This document shows, piece by piece, positions 1 to 6,573 of a stretch of 21,678 nt of DNA (position 1 is the stretch's first letter; each line of letters starts with the position of its first letter). The notes beneath the pieces are model-generated. The model had not been told where the DNA came from. It saw only the letters and a list, made by a program, of their open reading frames with translations, and made no database searches. Source of the stretch: an uncultured Alphaproteobacteria bacterium (GTDB lineage Bacteria; Pseudomonadota; Alphaproteobacteria; Rickettsiales; UBA1997). The stretch is from positions 1-21,678 of the forward strand of contig CAINKA010000103.1 of NCBI GenBank assembly GCA_903849835.1. The letters run 5' to 3'. The position numbers and the translations under genes are program-made.

Positions 1-617
1 AAAGGTCCGTAAAAATTCGAAGCATATTTTGCGGCGTAGGACATTAGGCCGACATCGGTGAAATTTTCTTCATCGAGCGCGTCACGAATTACGCCAATTC
101 TACCATCCATCATGTCGGAAGGAGCGATGATGTCGCAACCAGCTGCAGCTTGCACCAGAGCCTGTCCGCAGAGAATTTCAATCGTCGCATCATTGGCGAT
201 TTTTCCGTTTTCAAGAATTCCGTCATGGCCGTGAGTGGTGTAGGGATCAAGCGCGACATCAGCAATGACGCCGATTTCGGGCACCGCATTTTTAATCGCA
301 GCAATGGCGCGACAGATTAAATTTTTTCCATTCAGCGCTTCTTTTCCATTCGCAGTTTTTAATTTTTGATCAATTACGGGAAAGAGCATCAGCGCAGGAA
401 TGCCAAGCTTTGCCGCCTCTTTCGCTGATCGAACGATTAGATCGATTGAGAGGCGCGAAACATCGGGCAATTGCGCAATTTTTTCTTCGCGATTTTTTCC
501 TTCGATCACGAAAAGCGGCAAAATTAAATCGCTGGGCGAGAGCGTAGTTTGCGCTGTGAGCTCGCGAATCCATTGGGATTGGCGATTGCGACGGAGACGA
601 GTTTGGGGGAAATTCAT
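1..617 (-). CDS. hemB: Delta-aminolevulinic acid dehydratase (porphobilinogen synthase), 5' part
   Basis: The enzyme condenses two 5-aminolevulinate molecules to porphobilinogen, the second common step of cytoplasmic tetrapyrrole synthesis. The window holds 205 residues from the start codon; the family is about 320-330 residues, so the C-terminal third, with the second catalytic lysine, lies off the left edge. The motif DVALDPYTTHGHDG (residues 120-133) has Ala/Asp/Asp where zinc enzymes have three cysteines, which marks the Mg-dependent type found in alphaproteobacteria and Pseudomonas. SYAAKYAS (193-200) carries the first active-site lysine (K197). The N-terminus MNFPQTRLRRNR is typical of the family and fixes the start at 617. 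It is divergent from trpC, with a family B inverted repeat between them. The identification rests on motifs seen directly and is secure. Confidence 0.96.
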   Translation of the reverse strand, partial: MNFPQTRLRRNRQSQWIRELTAQTTLSPSDLILPLFVIEGKNREEKIAQLPDVSRLSIDLIVRSAKEAAKLGIPALMLFPVIDQKLKTANGKEALNGKNLICRAIAAIKNAVPEIGVIADVALDPYTTHGHDGILENGKIANDATIEILCGQALVQAAAGCDIIAPSDMMDGRIGVIRDALDEENFTDVGLMSYAAKYASNFYGP

Positions 618-646
618 TTTGATTTCTTTTTTTAAAAAAATTTCGA

Positions 647-721
647 TGTCATGCTGAGCTTGTCGAAGCATGCTTCTTGGCACCGAAGTCTGAAACATGC
701 TTCGACAAGCTCAGCATGACA
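647..721. repeat. Family B palindromic repeat, complete copy
   Basis: A perfect 26-bp inverted repeat: the left arm begins TGTCATGCTGAGCTTGTCGA (647-672) and the right arm (696-721) is its exact reverse complement, with a 23-bp spacer. It fills the intergenic region between divergent hemB and trpC and ends 31 bp before the trpC ATG. Read through, it encodes the peptides MLSLSKH and FDKLSMT, which leads to false upstream extension of trpC. Other copies are at 3700, 7479, 10051 and 18231. It could act as a bidirectional hairpin, but no U-tract terminator is visible. Confidence 0.95.
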
Positions 722-751
722 GTGAATAATTTACACAACCTTCCAATAAAA

Positions 752-1543
752 ATGAATATTTTAGAAGAAATTTACCAGCATAAATTAATCGAAGTTCGTA
801 ACCGTAAAAAACTGCTTTCGGTGCAGGAGATATGCGCTCGCACAAAATGTTTGAACGCGCCAAAAAACTTCTTTTCTGCGCTGCAAAATAAAAATAATCG
901 CGGCGAAATTGCGCTGATTTGCGAGATAAAAAAAGCCTCACCTTCACACGGAATAATCCGCGAAGATTTTGATCATGTTGAGATTGCCAAAACTTATGCG
1001 AAAGCAGGTGCAACATGCATTTCTATCCTCACTGACGAAAAATATTTTATGGGAAAAAATGAATATTTATCCGAGGTGCGTGCTGCGGTTGAACTGCCTA
1101 TTTTACGTAAAGATTTTATGGTCGACACTTACCAAATCTTTGAGGCAAAAATGCTCGGCGCTGATTGCATTTTGCTCATCGTCGCCATGCTTGATGATGC
1201 TAAATTAAGTGAGTTAGAACAATGCGCCTGCGACCTTGGTCTGTCTGTGCTCATCGAGGTTCACGATGAAGCAGAATTGCAGCGCGCTTCTCGCTTAAAA
1301 AGCAAACTTCTCGGCATCAATAATCGCGATTTAAAAACACTAAAAACTGACCTAAAAACATCGCTAATTTTGTCCGAAAAAGTTCCGGCAGATTACGTTT
1401 TAATTTCCGAAAGTGGCATCAAAGATTCAGCAGACATCGAATTATTGCAGCAGGCCGGCATCAACTGCTTCTTGATCGGCGAGCATTTTATGCGGCAGAA
1501 AGACATCGCCAAAGCGGTGGGGGATATTTTTAGATTGGTTTAA
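752..1543 (+). CDS. trpC: Indole-3-glycerol phosphate synthase
   Basis: TrpC closes the indole ring of 1-(2-carboxyphenylamino)-1-deoxyribulose 5-phosphate in tryptophan synthesis. The 263-residue product is a full-length (beta/alpha)8 barrel. Catalytic landmarks are ICEIKKASPS (E58, K60), LRKDF (K120), LIEVH (E169), GINNRDL (about 188-194) and ISESGI (218-223), all in the expected order. The reading frame is open back to a TTG at 677, but that part is the translated family B repeat; conserved protein begins at MNILEEIYQHK, so ATG 752 is chosen. No other trp gene is in the window, so here it is an orphan of the pathway. Its last 14 bp overlap the convergent antitoxin gene. A tryptophan pathway gene argues against an extremely reduced obligate symbiont. 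Confidence 0.96.
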   Translation: MNILEEIYQHKLIEVRNRKKLLSVQEICARTKCLNAPKNFFSALQNKNNRGEIALICEIKKASPSHGIIREDFDHVEIAKTYAKAGATCISILTDEKYFMGKNEYLSEVRAAVELPILRKDFMVDTYQIFEAKMLGADCILLIVAMLDDAKLSELEQCACDLGLSVLIEVHDEAELQRASRLKSKLLGINNRDLKTLKTDLKTSLILSEKVPADYVLISESGIKDSADIELLQQAGINCFLIGEHFMRQKDIAKAVGDIFRLV

Positions 1544-1853
1544 AAACCATGCGGTAACCAAAAGCTTTGAGCACCAAACTAAAAACTTTTATTGTTGGGT
1601 TGCCTTTTTCAGAAAGCATTTCGTAGAGATATTGGCGACTGAGACCAGTTTCTTTTGCAAGATTGGTAATGCCTTTTGCGGTGGCGGCTTGCTTCAAAGT
1701 TTCGCGCAATAAAAATTCATCACCGGTTTTGGAAACGTCTTTCAAAGCGTTTTTCAAACTTCTTTTGAAAAATTCCGGATCTTTTTTGAATCGCTCAACA
1801 ACGTAACTGTCCCAAGTCGGGAAGGTTATTTTTTTTCTATTTTCGTTTTTCAT
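1530..1853 (-). CDS. Antitoxin with Xre/HTH domain (HigA/DNA-binding antidote type)
   Basis: This 107-residue protein is the probable antitoxin of a type II toxin-antitoxin pair. The C-terminal half contains a helix-turn-helix, KGITNLAKETGLSRQYLYEM, followed by GNPTIKVFSLVLKAFG, the pattern of the addiction-module antidote proteins that pair with RelE/HigB-like toxins. The N-terminal part, rich in Phe, Lys and Arg, likely wraps the toxin. The ATG at 1853 overlaps the end of the toxin gene by 17 bp, so translation is probably coupled. An in-frame ORF extends upstream to 1922 only as a shadow of the toxin gene. By family analogy it should bind the palindrome at 2202-2221 and repress the operon. 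Its 3' end overlaps trpC by 14 bp. Confidence 0.88.
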   Translation of the reverse strand: MKNENRKKITFPTWDSYVVERFKKDPEFFKRSLKNALKDVSKTGDEFLLRETLKQAATAKGITNLAKETGLSRQYLYEMLSEKGNPTIKVFSLVLKAFGYRMVFKPI

Positions 1854-2172
1854 TTTTGTAATTCTCCCAAAAAAATTTAGCTCGCTTGATATCTTTTGTT
1901 TGAGTGTTTTTGTCGCCGCCACAAAGCAGCAAAACTACAGTTGCTCCATCCATTCCGTAATAAATTCTATAACCGGGACCGAAATGAATTCTTAGCTCAA
2001 AAACTCCTTCACCAAGATTTTTGTAATCACCAAAATTGCCGTTTTTTATTCTCTCTAACCTTCCAATTACCACCTCTTCCGATGAGTGATCGAGGCCTTC
2101 CAGCCATTTAATAAATGGCGCTTCGCCATTACGAGAAGCGTAGTAAAGAATATTTTTTAGATCCTGCGGCAT
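1837..2172 (-). CDS. RelE/HigB-family toxin (phage-derived Gp49-like/addiction module killer type)
   Basis: A 111-residue protein of the RelE/ParE superfamily, first gene of a toxin-before-antitoxin operon. Visible hallmarks are an N-terminal helix pair with FIKWLEGLD, then RLERIKNGNFGDYKNLGEGVFELRI, the beta-hairpin GPGYRIYYGMDGATVVLLLC, and the C-terminal GGDKNTQTKDIKRA. These are the features of the addiction module killer subgroup, whose members generally cleave mRNA at the ribosome. The product and target are inferred from the family and not shown here. The ATG lies 30 bp from a perfect palindrome that overlaps a good promoter. The stop lies inside the antitoxin gene. The Arg/Lys-rich basic surface residues are intact, so nothing suggests that it is inactive. 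Confidence 0.88.
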   Translation of the reverse strand: MPQDLKNILYYASRNGEAPFIKWLEGLDHSSEEVVIGRLERIKNGNFGDYKNLGEGVFELRIHFGPGYRIYYGMDGATVVLLLCGGDKNTQTKDIKRAKFFWENYKNEKRK

Positions 2173-2201
2173 AAAAACTGTGGTGAAGTTTTAAAAATGA
2201 T

Positions 2202-2221
2202 TTGTCAGGTATACCTGACAA
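2202..2221. promoter_or_regulatory. Probable toxin-antitoxin operator (perfect 20-bp palindrome)
   Basis: TTGTCAGGTATACCTGACAA is a perfect palindrome centred between 2211 and 2212. It sits 30 bp upstream of the toxin ATG and contains the -10 hexamer of the minus-strand promoter. This is where an autorepressing antitoxin of the HTH type would be expected to bind. The palindrome is seen directly; the binding protein is inferred. Confidence 0.8.
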
Positions 2222-2237
2222 TTTTTTTACTAGTCAA
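2208..2237 (-). promoter_or_regulatory. Promoter of the toxin-antitoxin operon
   Basis: On the minus strand TTGACT (2237-2232) and TATACC (2213-2208) are separated by 18 bp, close to a sigma-70 promoter. The -10 lies inside the palindrome at 2202-2221, so repressor binding would block polymerase directly. Confidence 0.6.
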
Positions 2238-2294
2238 CTTTAAATTTCAGCGCGTAAGCTAGCGCCCTTCTTCTTCAAAATAAATTTTCAAACC

Positions 2295-3695
2295 ATGTTC
2301 AAAATCGCAATTATCGGACGGCCAAATGTTGGGAAATCAACACTCTTCAACAAATTAATCGGCAAATCTTTCGCAATTACCGACGACACTCCGGGAGTTA
2401 CTCGTGATCGCAAAGAAGCGCGTGCGAAGCTTGGGCCGATTGAGTTCATGGCAATCGACACCGCAGGTTTGGAAAATAAAATTAACGACAAATCGTTGGA
2501 AAAAAGAATGGTCGAACAAACTGAAATCGCAGTTTCTGATGCCGATCTTTGCTTGTTTGTTGTCGATGGAAAAGAAGGTGTGACGAATTCAGATCAACAT
2601 TTCGCGCAATGGCTAAAAAAAATCGGCAAAAAAACTGTGCTGCTGGTGAATAAATGCGAGAATCTACGCGAAGAAATTTTCGACAAAGAATATTTCAAAC
2701 TCGGCTTCGGCAAACCGCTCGGCATCTCGGCCGAACACAAGTTAGGCTTCGGAGAATTATACGAAAAAATCGCGCCAGAAATTGAAAAATACGAAGAAAA
2801 TTTTTCTGAACTTGGAGTCGAAGATGAGGATGAAAAAGCACTTTTACAAATCGCAATCGTTGGCCGCCCAAACGCCGGAAAATCAACTTTTTTAAATAAA
2901 ATTTTAGGCGCAGATCGAATGATTGTCGGCCCTGAGGCGGGCATCACGCGCGACGCAATAGCTATCGATCACGAATTCCAAAATAAAAAAATCCGCTTCA
3001 TCGACACCGCCGGAATCAGAAAAAAAGCCAGCATCACCCAAAAATTAGAAAAACTTTCAGCCCTCGACAGCTTTAGAGCCATCCGCTTCGCCCAAGTTGT
3101 AATTTTGTTGATCGATGCAAATTCACCGCTCGATCATCAAGACAAGGCGCTCGCCGGAGAGATTCTGCGCGAAGGCCGCGGGCTAGTTTTTGGCATCAAT
3201 AAAATCGACATCGTCAAAGGCGACAAGGAACATTTTTTGCGTGAATTACGAAAAGATATTTTGGCCGCGCTGCCTGGGATTGAAGGCGCGCCGATCATCG
3301 GCCTCTCTTCCAAAACCGGCTACAATGTCGAAAAATGTTTGGAATTTGCGCTGAAAACTTACGAGCAATGGCAGACTTACATTCAGACCAACAAGCTCCA
3401 CGACTGGTTAAAAATTGCCGAACAAACTCACTCGCCAAAACTTTACAAGGGCAATGCGATCAAATTAAAATATGCGACGCAAATCAAAAAACGTCCGCCG
3501 ACCTTCGCCGTTTTCACCAATCATATCAAGCCTCTAGAAGGTTCTTACCAAAATTATTTGATCAATTCTTTGCGCGAATATTTCGATTTAAAATTAACGC
3601 CGATTAGGTTGGTTTTGAGGAAGAGTGAGAATCCGTTTGAAGGGAGAAAGGAGAAAGTTTTTTCGAAGCGGTTGCATAAAAAAGCGAAAAAATAA
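2295..3695 (+). CDS. der: Ribosome biogenesis GTPase Der (EngA)
   Basis: Der is a double GTPase that helps mature the 50S ribosomal subunit. The 466-residue product has the standard layout. G domain 1 has GRPNVGKST (8-16), DTPGVTRD (31-38), DTAG (55-58) and NKCE (119-122). An acidic linker follows at about 165-182. G domain 2 has GRPNAGKST (190-198), GITRD (216-220), DTAG (237-240) and NKID (302-305). A KH-like RNA-binding domain with a basic tail (RKEKVFSKRLHKKAKK) completes it. Glu replaces Asp in the first NKxD, which occurs in some homologues. The ATG follows the toxin-antitoxin promoter region, divergently, with no gene between. Downstream are a family B and then a family A repeat before cobS. 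Length and motifs are normal. Confidence 0.97.
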   Translation: MFKIAIIGRPNVGKSTLFNKLIGKSFAITDDTPGVTRDRKEARAKLGPIEFMAIDTAGLENKINDKSLEKRMVEQTEIAVSDADLCLFVVDGKEGVTNSDQHFAQWLKKIGKKTVLLVNKCENLREEIFDKEYFKLGFGKPLGISAEHKLGFGELYEKIAPEIEKYEENFSELGVEDEDEKALLQIAIVGRPNAGKSTFLNKILGADRMIVGPEAGITRDAIAIDHEFQNKKIRFIDTAGIRKKASITQKLEKLSALDSFRAIRFAQVVILLIDANSPLDHQDKALAGEILREGRGLVFGINKIDIVKGDKEHFLRELRKDILAALPGIEGAPIIGLSSKTGYNVEKCLEFALKTYEQWQTYIQTNKLHDWLKIAEQTHSPKLYKGNAIKLKYATQIKKRPPTFAVFTNHIKPLEGSYQNYLINSLREYFDLKLTPIRLVLRKSENPFEGRKEKVFSKRLHKKAKK

Positions 3696-3699
3696 TTGA

Positions 3700-3772
3700 T
3701 GTCATGCTGAGCTTGTCGAAGCATGATTCTAGGTACGGGCTTGAATCGCGCTTCGACAAGCTCAGCATGACA
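3700..3772. repeat. Family B palindromic repeat, complete copy
   Basis: The left arm TGTCATGCTGAGCTTGTCGA.. begins at 3700, four bases after the der stop; the right arm ends at 3772. The outer 20 or so bases of each arm are identical to the copy at 647-721, while the inner spacer differs. Located between co-oriented der and cobS, immediately before a family A element at 3786. Confidence 0.92.
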
Positions 3773-3785
3773 TTGAGAAACCTGA

Positions 3786-3873
3786 GCAAGACGGGGTGTT
3801 TGTAACCCCGTCTTCATGTATCAAACTAAAGCCGACATGAACGGTTGGACGGGGTTGCAAACCCCGTCCAGCA
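3786..3873 (+). repeat. Family A double-hairpin repeat, copy 1
   Basis: An 88-bp element starting GCAAGACGGGGT. The left hairpin is GACGGGG..AACCCCGTC (3790-3811), the right hairpin is GGACGGGGTT-GCA-AACCCCGTCC (about 3847-3869), and a roughly 37-bp middle contains CGACATGAACGGTTGGACGG. The two hairpins are near reverse complements of one another, so the whole unit is also an inverted repeat. It ends 30 bp before the cobS ATG and is open in frame with cobS, which would wrongly extend that gene. Confidence 0.92.
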
Positions 3874-3902
3874 CTAGTTTTTTGTCACAAACTCAAAAAT
3901 TC

Positions 3903-4829
3903 ATGAGTAAAAAAATCGACTGCAAAAAAATCTTCGGAACCACCTGCGACTTCGAAGTGCGCGCCTTCGCCGAGAAATCCGAATTCGTCCCAACCATCGA
4001 CGAAAATTATCTTTTTGATCCCGCTACAACTCTCGCAATCCTCGCTGGCTTTGCTTTCAACCAACGTGTTTTGGTTCAGGGAATGCATGGCACTGGCAAA
4101 TCAACTCACATCGAACAAATCGCCGCGCGCCTGAACTGGCCTTGCTTGCGCATCAATTTCGATTCGCAAATTACGCGCCTCGATCTCGTCGGCAAAGACG
4201 TCATCAAACTCAAAAACGACAAGCAAATCACCGAGTTCAAAGAAGGAATTATTCCCTTTGCCCTACGTCGCGGAATCGCACTGGTGCTGGATGAATATGA
4301 TGCGATCAAAACCGATGTTTCTTTTGTAATTCAACGCTTGCTCGAAGAAGATGGAAAATTTGCGCTGCTCGAAGAAAATGAAATCATCACGCCGAACCAA
4401 CATTTCCGCCTCTTCGCAACCTCTAACACTCTTGGCGCGGGAGATGATTTAGGAATTTATCACGGCACAAATTTGATTAATCAGGCGCAAATGGATCGCT
4501 GGAATATCGTGGCGGCGCTGAATTATTTGGATGAAAAACACGAGCTCGAAATTCTGCTAAAAAAACTTCCATTCCTCAATTCGAAGCTGCACCAAAACAC
4601 CGCGAAGATGATGGTGCGCCTTGGGAATTTAACGCGCGAAGCTTTTAAAAATGGCGATATTTCAAATTTAATTTCGCTGCGAACTTTGATTTCTTGGGGA
4701 AAAAATATTGAGATTTTTGGATCGGTAGCGACTGCCTTCACCTTAAGCTTCGGCAATAAAGTGATCGATGATGAGAAACCGATTATTCGCGAATTTTATC
4801 AGCGGGTTTTTGGAGAAGAATTGCGTTAA
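3903..4829 (+). CDS. cobS: Cobaltochelatase-type AAA+ ATPase CobS
   Basis: CobS is the AAA+ motor subunit of the aerobic CobNST cobalt chelatase, forming a ring with CobT that drives cobalt insertion by CobN. The 308-residue product matches the alphaproteobacterial CobS layout: N-terminal FGTTCDFEVRAF and VPTIDENYLFDPATTLAILA, Walker A GMHGTGKST (60-68), HIEQIAARLNWPC, RLDLVGKD, Walker B LVLDEYD (127-133), sensor region LFATSNTLG (170-178), and QAQMDRWNIV (195-203). The frame is open upstream to 3816 through a family A repeat; conserved protein begins at MSKKIDCKKIF, so ATG 3903 is chosen. cobT, usually adjacent, is absent here, and no other cobalamin gene is in the window, so its actual substrate is uncertain. 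Confidence 0.88.
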   Translation: MSKKIDCKKIFGTTCDFEVRAFAEKSEFVPTIDENYLFDPATTLAILAGFAFNQRVLVQGMHGTGKSTHIEQIAARLNWPCLRINFDSQITRLDLVGKDVIKLKNDKQITEFKEGIIPFALRRGIALVLDEYDAIKTDVSFVIQRLLEEDGKFALLEENEIITPNQHFRLFATSNTLGAGDDLGIYHGTNLINQAQMDRWNIVAALNYLDEKHELEILLKKLPFLNSKLHQNTAKMMVRLGNLTREAFKNGDISNLISLRTLISWGKNIEIFGSVATAFTLSFGNKVIDDEKPIIREFYQRVFGEELR

Positions 4830-4851
4830 TTTTTAGAGCCCGCTTTGAAAC

Positions 4852-5145
4852 TCAACGTTGCATTCCGTCACCCGGCAATAGCGGCATTGGAAGCGCTTCT
4901 ACTTTGGATGGAGCAGGGCTTGTTCCCGGAATTTCTCTCTTTGCGATTATTTCTCCTAGCGAGTGTTTTTCTTTACCGACCTCCGTTTCGACATCCACCC
5001 TTGTTAGCGCAGCTGTTTTCGCCTCTTCAAGCATTTTCAATTCGTCCTTCGCACCTCCACCTTTGCGCAATTCAACTTCGCGTTTTTTTTCTTCCAAACT
5101 TTTCAATGTAGTTCCCAAGCCTTTATTGGCAGTTGTTTCTGACAT
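4852..5145 (-). CDS. Small charged protein downstream of xerD, unknown
   Basis: I do not recognise this 97-residue product. It begins MSETTANKGLGTTLKSLEEK, is rich in Glu, Lys and Ala through residue 60 (probable helix or coiled coil), and ends in a Pro-rich tail (IPGTSPAPSK, ALPMPLLPGDG). There is no signal peptide or membrane segment. Its ATG is only 6 bp after the xerD stop on the same strand, which suggests co-transcription. The opposite strand is also open here, so coding status is uncertain; the opposite-strand ORF lacks any recognisable domain and looks like a shadow. A disordered accessory protein is the most I can suggest. Confidence 0.5.
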   Translation of the reverse strand: MSETTANKGLGTTLKSLEEKKREVELRKGGGAKDELKMLEEAKTAALTRVDVETEVGKEKHSLGEIIAKREIPGTSPAPSKVEALPMPLLPGDGMQR

Positions 5146-5151
5146 AAATTT

Positions 5152-6129
5152 TTAATTTTTTTTGCTAAGCGGATGATGGTGAAAAACTAATTCCTTCAAT
5201 TTCGAATCCAAGATATGCGTGTAGATTTCGGTAGTGGAAATGTCGCTATGCCCCAAAAGTTCTTGCAGCACGCGAAGATCAACTCCGCTATTCAGCAAAT
5301 GTGTAGCGAATGAATGGCGGATGACGTGAGGATGGACGCGGCTCGGATCGATTTCAACTTTTGCCGCAAGCTCTTTGATCATCTGATGAAAGCGCTGGCG
5401 AGTAATGTGCGTGTCTTTCGCGAAAGAATTTCTTTTTTTAATTTCACCATTTTTTTTGCTAGCTTGGACCTTGCCAACAAAAAGCCATTTTGATTTTTCC
5501 TGCCCTAATTTTTTGCGCAGCTCGGAATATTCAATCAGCATTCTAATCGCGGTTTTATTGAGTGGAGCGATTCTTTCTTTCCCGCCCTTTCCTTTCACGA
5601 TCAAATAATTTCGCAAAGTTTTTTCACCTTTTTCATCGATCGCTTCTTGGATCGCAGCGATTGGAAGAGAAACCAATTCCGTGACGCGCAACCCTGCGGC
5701 ATAAAGAATTTCCATCATGCAAGAAAGCTTCATTCCGAATTCAGATTTGTCGGAATTAATAAAATTCAGCATCTTAAGAACTTCTTCTTCGCTGAGAAAT
5801 TTTGGCAATTTCGCATCACGCTTGGGAACTTGCAAATAAAGGGCTGGATTGCTTTTTATGATATTTTCGTTTTCAAGAAATTTGAAGAAATTTCTGAAGC
5901 AGGAAATTTTTCGCGAGATTGATGCTGCTTTAAAATTTTCTTGATGGAGATCATAAAAATAATCTTGGATGTCGTCGATTTTTACATTTTCAAATTCGAT
6001 ATTTTTCTTCACCAGAAATTTTGTGAACAGCTCCAAATCCTTGCTGTAGGCCATCGTGCTATTAAGCGCTAATCCATCTTCTGCTTTTAATTTTTCTAAA
6101 AAATTTGAAATGTGGGAATTGTGATTCAT
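5152..6129 (-). CDS. xerD: Site-specific tyrosine recombinase XerD
   Basis: XerD acts with XerC at the dif site to resolve chromosome dimers at division. The 325-residue product has a SAM-like N-terminal DNA-binding domain (about 5-95) and a catalytic domain with the full tyrosine recombinase set: R148 in AAGLRVTELVSL, Lys in VKGKGGKER (178-186), H268 and R271 in HPHVIRHSFATHLL, H294 in LLGHSDISTTEIYTH, and the nucleophile Y303. The C-terminal HPLSKKN resembles XerD more than XerC. A Lys-rich stretch (about 221-238) before HITRQRF is longer than in E. coli XerD. The frame is open to 6192 through a family C repeat; conserved protein starts at MNHNSHISNFLEKL, hence ATG 6129. It could be an XerC paralogue, but XerD is preferred. 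Confidence 0.92.
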   Translation of the reverse strand: MNHNSHISNFLEKLKAEDGLALNSTMAYSKDLELFTKFLVKKNIEFENVKIDDIQDYFYDLHQENFKAASISRKISCFRNFFKFLENENIIKSNPALYLQVPKRDAKLPKFLSEEEVLKMLNFINSDKSEFGMKLSCMMEILYAAGLRVTELVSLPIAAIQEAIDEKGEKTLRNYLIVKGKGGKERIAPLNKTAIRMLIEYSELRKKLGQEKSKWLFVGKVQASKKNGEIKKRNSFAKDTHITRQRFHQMIKELAAKVEIDPSRVHPHVIRHSFATHLLNSGVDLRVLQELLGHSDISTTEIYTHILDSKLKELVFHHHPLSKKN

Positions 6130-6152
6130 TGATTCATCTTTATTTTGATGGT

Positions 6153-6205
6153 GTAGGGGCTTGGCCTTGTGCAAGCCCGCTGGCGACCACAAGGGTCGCC
6201 CCTAC
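6153..6205 (-). repeat. Family C double-hairpin repeat, copy 1
   Basis: A 53-bp element bounded by GTAGGGG and CCCCTAC (7-bp inverted termini). It contains two internal hairpins: GGGCTTG..CAAGCCC (6157-6178) and GGCGACC-ACAAG-GGTCGCC (about 6182-6200). It lies 24 bp upstream of the xerD ATG and is open in that frame. A second copy in the opposite orientation ends the M48 protease gene at 7944-7995. The strand is assigned only to show that this copy is inverted relative to that one. Confidence 0.9.
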
Positions 6206-6240
6206 AAATCCAAATTCACAATGATTACCGTCGTTTTTTT

Positions 6241-6462
6241 CTAAAACCCAAAAAAAGATTCTTGAAAAATTTCGTCATCTTCTGCCAAGCAAATATTAAT
6301 TTTATTTTTTACATCCACCTTCAAAATAATTTCTCTTTGCGCGATTTTTAGGTCATCATTAACCAAAATAATAAACAGCGCGAACATAGCAGCCAAGCCT
6401 GTCCAGAAGGCTATTAATCTGATCGCTACTGCTAATTTGCTATCGTGAAATTTGCGGGACAT
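6241..6462 (-). CDS. Small single-span membrane protein, unknown
   Basis: A 73-residue product, MSRKFHDSKLAVAIRLIAFW.., with one probable transmembrane helix (about residues 10-35, LAVAIRL through FALFIILV) preceded by basic residues, then a charged tail (DDLKIAQREIILKVDVKNK) and an acidic end. I do not recognise a family. It is divergent from the M48 protease gene; the 5' region begins within a T/A-rich inverted repeat (6469-6492) and lacks an obvious ribosome binding site. Its size and topology resemble small inner-membrane accessory proteins, but no function can be assigned. It may be a real gene because the membrane helix and flanking charges are well formed. Confidence 0.5.
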   Translation of the reverse strand: MSRKFHDSKLAVAIRLIAFWTGLAAMFALFIILVNDDLKIAQREIILKVDVKNKINICLAEDDEIFQESFFGF

Positions 6463-6468
6463 TTTTTT

Positions 6469-6573
6469 TTAGATTTTGGATTTTAGATTTAACGCCGATC
6501 CTTGGGCTCATTAAAAATATTTTTCATGTTCAAACATTTCTTAAATCTAAAATCTAAAATCCTAAATCTAAAA
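6469..6573. repeat. AT-rich inverted repeat spanning the M48 protease start
   Basis: TTAGATTTTGGATTTTAGAT (from 6469 to about 6492) is inverted relative to TTAAATCTAAAATCTAAAAT (from 6541), matching at 20 of the first 21 positions. The second arm continues as a degenerate AAATCTAAAATC repeat to 6573. The loop of about 48 bp contains the ATG at 6526. The second arm encodes residues 6-16 of the signal peptide (LNLKSKILNLK). Confidence 0.75.

Noticed and set aside
677..751. N-terminal extension of trpC starting at a TTG at 677
   Set aside because: It translates the family B repeat (FDKLSMT); conserved TrpC sequence begins at the ATG at 752.
2250..2275. Weak GCGC palindrome upstream of der as an operator
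   Set aside because: Only a 4-5 bp arm match around AGCGCGTAAGCTAGCGC; too weak to support.
3700..3873. Rho-independent terminators downstream of der
   Set aside because: Stems are long but are not followed by a U-tract, and the same sequences occur inside genes and upstream of starts, so repeat identity explains them better.
3816..3902. Longer CobS start at 3816
   Set aside because: The extra 29 residues are translated family A repeat (NGWTGLQTPSS); homologous sequence starts after ATG 3903.
4845..5155. Plus-strand ORFs opposite the small gene after xerD
   Set aside because: They lack a recognisable domain and read as a Ser/Phe/Pro-rich shadow of the minus-strand frame, which has operon-like spacing.
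6130..6192. Longer XerD start at 6192
   Set aside because: The extension crosses the family C repeat and has no recombinase similarity.
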